From contig NZ_CALINL010000252.1 in the NCBI RefSeq assembly GCF_938045225.1, positions 1 to 17,303 on the forward strand: a DNA stretch of 17,303 nucleotides, in the 5' to 3' direction. The stretch's first letter is position 1. Every line of letters starts with the position of its first letter. Source of the DNA: an uncultured Campylobacter sp. (GTDB taxonomy: Bacteria > Campylobacterota > Campylobacteria > Campylobacterales > Campylobacteraceae). A program made the position numbers and the translations under genes. Positions 14,866 to 17,303 of this stretch are shown here, one piece after another. The notes below the pieces were generated by a model, which saw only the letters and a list, made by a program, of their open reading frames with translations, was not told where the DNA came from and did not search any database.

Positions 14866-14871
14866 TTCATA
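14866..14871 (-). promoter_or_regulatory. Candidate -10 box of the mccA promoter
   Basis: TATGAA on the - strand, preceded by ATTATCAG, lies about 42 bases before mccA ATG, giving a leader of roughly 35 bases. No recognisable -35 box lies 17 bases further up; instead the tandem repeat at 14885-14910 occupies that place. This suits an activator-dependent promoter. Other AT-rich hexamers nearby could serve as well. Confidence 0.35.
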
Positions 14872-14884
14872 CTGATAATGCTAT

Positions 14885-14910
14885 CGTAAAAAGGGGGCGA
14901 AAAAAGGGGA
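14885..14910. promoter_or_regulatory. Tandem 13-bp direct repeat upstream of mccA, candidate regulator site
   Basis: On the + strand CGTAAAAAGGGGG is followed at once by CGAAAAAAGGGGA; 11 of 13 positions agree. The pair lies 61 to 86 bases before the mccA start, between the kinase stop and the candidate -10 box. OmpR-type regulators bind direct repeats near the -35 region, and such a regulator is encoded just upstream, so this is the best operator candidate in the window. The repeat is of low complexity, and binding is inferred. Confidence 0.5.
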
Positions 14911-14921
14911 AATTTAATAAA

Positions 14922-16361
14922 TTATGAATTTTTAAATTTAATAGTAAATACTACGCCATTATTTATATTTTGTGCGTAAATTCGGGCGTTATTTTTTTCG
15001 GCTATCACCTTACTCATATATAGTCCAAGCCCGCTACCCGACTTTTTCGTAGTAAAATGCGGCTTGAAAATTTTATTTATCGCGGCTTTATCTATGTTGC
15101 CGGCGTTATTTTCGAGCGTTATCGCGCGTTCTCCGTTTTGCAAAAGGGCGGTTATTACAATTTGCCATCGGTTTGCTTGCGCTCGCTCTTGCGGCAGGTT
15201 TAAAAATGCTTCTTTGGCGTTATTCATGACGTTGATTAAAATTTGAATAAGCTCGTTTATGTTTCCGTAAAGCGTAAAATTTTCTTTTATCTCGACTTTT
15301 ACGTCGATGACGTGCTTTTTGAGCGTCGCGTTTAAAATTTTACAAGCCTGCTCTATGGCCTGCTTTGCGTCAAATTCGCTCTTTGGCATATTTGGATTAA
15401 AGAAATTTTTAAAATCCTCGATAGTGCCGGACATAAATTTGACCTGCTCGTTTGCCTCTTCGATGGCCTCTTTTAGCCTCTGCTGGCTTAGCTTGCCTCG
15501 CTCAGAGTAAAGCTCCAAATTTACCAGAGTCGAGCTGATCTGGGCTAGAGGCTGGCGCCATTGATGAGAGATATTGCCGATCATTTCGCCCATCGAGGCT
15601 AGGCGGCTTTGATTTATCATCAAAAGCTCGTTTTGCATCTTGGTTTTTTCGTTGCCTTTGTGGATTTTATAAACGAAAAATAAAAACGCCCCAAATATCG
15701 CCGTGATCGCTATGCCGCTAACGATAAATTCTTGTTTATGATAAAGCAAAATGCTTTTTACCGGGATTTTAAAGCTCACCATCGCTATCGTGTCGCCGAC
15801 TTTGCCCTCGAAATTGTTTAAATTTCCGTATTGTTCGAGCATTTTTTTAGGCGCGCTGTTTATGTTGTGGCACTCGACGCAGGAAGGGTGGGAGTTTTTG
15901 ACCGGAAGGCCGACGAAAAAGTACGAGGCGTTTTGGTCTTTGATTACGTCAGAGTAGACCTCGTATTTGCCCTCCTTAAACCCTTCTAAAATTTCATTTT
16001 CAAATTCCGTGCCTTCGTGTTCGGGATTTAACGGATTCGTAGCTGTTAGCCTGTAGTCGTAGTTTATATTTTTTTTGGCGAGCTGGATTTTGTAAATTTG
16101 ACGCGTGATGTAGGATGAGGACATGAGTCTGGGGTCAAAAAGGTCTTTGTCGATCGCGCCGTGATCTTTTAACTCATCTATGAGCGGGCGCTGGACGGTA
16201 GAGATGTAGTCGCGTATGCCGTTCATCGCATCTAGCACGTAAACGGCCTCCTGCTTGGCGTCTTTTAGGGCAAGATCGCGGTAAAAGTTAAAAACCAAAA
16301 CGGTAATGGCGCCGTACAAAACGACGAGCAGCAGGATGATAAATTTAAATTTGGACTTCAC
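14922..16361 (-). CDS. mccS: Sensor histidine kinase with a periplasmic haem-c (Tll0287/DUF3365-like) domain
   Basis: The 479-residue protein has a first helix (7-25), a periplasmic domain of about 185 residues, a second helix (about 212-232) and a cytoplasmic kinase core. The periplasmic part matches the Tll0287-like/DUF3365 type (ITRQIYKIQLAKKNINYDYRLTATNPLNPEHEGT, then YFFVGLPV) and holds one haem motif CVECH at 161-165. The core has the phosphoacceptor H266 in NISHQWRQPLAQIS, the N box NVMNNAKEAF, FKPHFTTKKS and the G box GSGLGLYMSK. The start is GTG at 16361 with AGGA seven bases upstream, 17 bases inside the regulator gene. Its place beside mccA suggests it senses sulfite or redox state through the haem and controls the operon, like the two-component system of the Wolinella mcc locus; the symbol rests on that context. 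Confidence 0.9.
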   Translation of the reverse strand: MKSKFKFIILLLVVLYGAITVLVFNFYRDLALKDAKQEAVYVLDAMNGIRDYISTVQRPLIDELKDHGAIDKDLFDPRLMSSSYITRQIYKIQLAKKNINYDYRLTATNPLNPEHEGTEFENEILEGFKEGKYEVYSDVIKDQNASYFFVGLPVKNSHPSCVECHNINSAPKKMLEQYGNLNNFEGKVGDTIAMVSFKIPVKSILLYHKQEFIVSGIAITAIFGAFLFFVYKIHKGNEKTKMQNELLMINQSRLASMGEMIGNISHQWRQPLAQISSTLVNLELYSERGKLSQQRLKEAIEEANEQVKFMSGTIEDFKNFFNPNMPKSEFDAKQAIEQACKILNATLKKHVIDVKVEIKENFTLYGNINELIQILINVMNNAKEAFLNLPQERAQANRWQIVITALLQNGERAITLENNAGNIDKAAINKIFKPHFTTKKSGSGLGLYMSKVIAEKNNARIYAQNINNGVVFTIKFKNS

Positions 16362-17040
16362 ATAGATATCCTACGCCGTACAAATTTCTGATCGTGTCCT
16401 TGCCGATCTTGCGGCGCAGCTCTTTTACGATGGTTTTGATGGCTTCTTTGGTCGGCTGTTCAAATTCCCACATGTAGTCAAACAGCTGTTCGTAAGTGAT
16501 GGTTTGGTTTTTGTTGTTTAAAAAATACTCCAAAAGCTTGCTCTCGCTTTTGGAGAGGCGACAGGCCTCTTCCTTTATATATATGATTTTTTTGCTAAAA
16601 TCGTATTTGAGGTCGTCGTTGATACTAAACATTGGCGTATGGTCGATGAGCTCCATCGCGACGTCTTCTAGTGCCTTTATAAACGTATCTTTATCGTAGG
16701 GCTTTGAGAGGTATCTCGTGATCTTTAGCTCCACTGCGCGCCACAAATACTCCTGCTCGGTGTGGCTTGAGATGATGACGATCGGGATTTTGTGGTTTGC
16801 GGAGCGGATCTTTTTGGCTACCTCTAGACCGTCCATGTGCGGGACACTGACATCTAGGACGAGCGCGTCATATGAGCCGCTCATAGCCTCGTCTAGCGCC
16901 TCGATACCGTCGCTTACGCCTTTTACTTCGGCAAAAAACAGCTCAAGGGAGTCGATCATATTTTTTAATATATAAGGCTCGTCTTCTAAGCAAAGGACTT
17001 TTTTATTGGATAAAACGTCTAAAACGGAGTAATCTTGCAT
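16345..17040 (-). CDS. mccR: OmpR-family response regulator, partner of the haem sensor kinase
   Basis: The 231-residue protein has a receiver domain (about 13-130) with acidic residues E19, D20, E21, phosphoacceptor D63 in LVLDVSVPHMDG, conserved S91/S92 and K113 in LSKPYDKDTF. It then has a winged-helix DNA-binding domain of the OmpR/PhoB type (LSKSESKLLEYFLNNKNQTITYEQLFDYMW, IKTIVKELRRKIGKDTIRNLYGVGYLCEV). It overlaps the kinase gene by 17 bases, so the two are co-translated. The likely target is the promoter of mccA about 1.4 kb downstream; the kinase/regulator pair and the mcc genes all lie on one strand. Symbol given by analogy with Wolinella; regulation is inferred. Confidence 0.92.
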   Translation of the reverse strand: MQDYSVLDVLSNKKVLCLEDEPYILKNMIDSLELFFAEVKGVSDGIEALDEAMSGSYDALVLDVSVPHMDGLEVAKKIRSANHKIPIVIISSHTEQEYLWRAVELKITRYLSKPYDKDTFIKALEDVAMELIDHTPMFSINDDLKYDFSKKIIYIKEEACRLSKSESKLLEYFLNNKNQTITYEQLFDYMWEFEQPTKEAIKTIVKELRRKIGKDTIRNLYGVGYLCEVQI

Positions 17041-17065
17041 CTTTTTCTCGTAGTAAATTTTACCG

Positions 17066-17071
17066 ATACTA
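17066..17071 (-). promoter_or_regulatory. Candidate -10 box for the regulator-kinase genes
   Basis: TAGTAT on the - strand, preceded by TGTGT, lies 25 bases before the regulator ATG and gives a leader of about 18 bases. TAAAAT at 17057-17062 is an alternative. No -35 box is clear, as is usual in epsilonproteobacteria. The 138-base gap to the tRNA gene holds no other gene. Confidence 0.3.
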
Positions 17072-17178
17072 ACACAAGCAAGCTTAAAATACTATTTTTA
17101 AGGATTGAGATATTAACCATAAGACATAAATTAATCAAAGTTTTTGATGATGTAAAATTTGGGGAATAAATTTAAAGA

Positions 17179-17254
<76 letters not shown>

Positions 17255-17268
17255 AAATAGATTTTGGC

Positions 17269-17274
17269 ATTTTA
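17269..17274 (-). promoter_or_regulatory. Candidate -10 box for tRNA-Ala
   Basis: TAAAAT on the - strand, within AAGATAAAATGCC, ends 15 bases before the first base of the tRNA, leaving a leader of about eight bases. The flanks are strongly AT-rich. No clear -35 box; the call rests on position and composition. Confidence 0.3.
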
Positions 17275-17303
17275 TCTTTTTATGGCTTACAATATTTTGA
17301 AAT

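Noticed and set aside
14885..14910. Phase-variable G tract
   Set aside because: The G runs are only four and five bases long and lie outside any coding frame, too short for the slippage tracts seen in Campylobacter.
17100..17178. Terminator hairpin after the tRNA (ATCAAAAACTTTGAT)
   Set aside because: The stem is only about five to six A-T rich pairs without a T run, too weak to call.

Overview
The window reads as chromosomal DNA of a Campylobacter-like epsilonproteobacterium (Campylobacterota). Signs are the pervasive CAAATTT/AAATTTA words, AT-rich spacers, short or absent -35 boxes, Cys-paired Sel1 proteins, and above all a complete mcc-type respiratory sulfite reduction locus of the Wolinella succinogenes kind. 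Coding GC is moderate and higher than in C. jejuni, which would fit oral or intestinal species such as the concisus/curvus/rectus/showae group. The species cannot be fixed from sequence reading alone.

Layout. On the + strand, bases 1-1099 hold the 3' end of kdsD (arabinose-5-phosphate isomerase, CBS domains) and a complete rluB-type pseudouridine synthase gene, followed by a palindromic terminator at 1132-1161. Bases 1162-1522 are a gene-poor convergent spacer. From 17040 back to 1523 everything is on the - strand. In transcription order it contains a tRNA-Ala(GGC), a response regulator and a haem-binding sensor kinase (mccRS-like), then a 13-gene tightly packed unit. That unit is mccA (octahaem sulfite reductase), mccB (periplasmic FKBP prolyl isomerase), mccC (Tat-exported 4x[4Fe-4S] protein), mccD (NrfD-type quinol dehydrogenase), ccsA1 (fused ResB-CcsA cytochrome c synthase), a Cys-paired Sel1 protein, an unrecognised protein, a double NosL-domain protein, a 62-residue membrane protein, an FtsX-type ABC permease, its ATPase, an eight-helix membrane protein with a CPYC motif, and a second divergent NosL-like protein.

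How the genes work together (family knowledge plus inference). MccD oxidises menaquinol and passes electrons through MccC to periplasmic MccA, which reduces sulfite to sulfide. MccA needs eight c haems, one on an unusual CX15CH motif (present here at residues 560-577), and a copper ion held by two cysteines (here C397 and C493). The dedicated CcsA1 would attach the odd haem, MccB would help folding, and the NosL/ABC/membrane-protein block at the operon end is best read as a copper-delivery module. The kinase has a periplasmic Tll0287-like region with one CVECH haem motif, so redox or ligand sensing by haem probably switches the operon on. A tandem 13-bp repeat just upstream of a poor promoter before mccA is a candidate binding site for the regulator.

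The core (mccABCD, ccsA1, two-component system) belongs to a known system. The least described parts are the last eight genes, especially the double NosL protein with a degenerate cytochrome-like middle, the small membrane protein, the CPYC membrane protein, the Sel1 protein and the unrecognised 183-residue protein.
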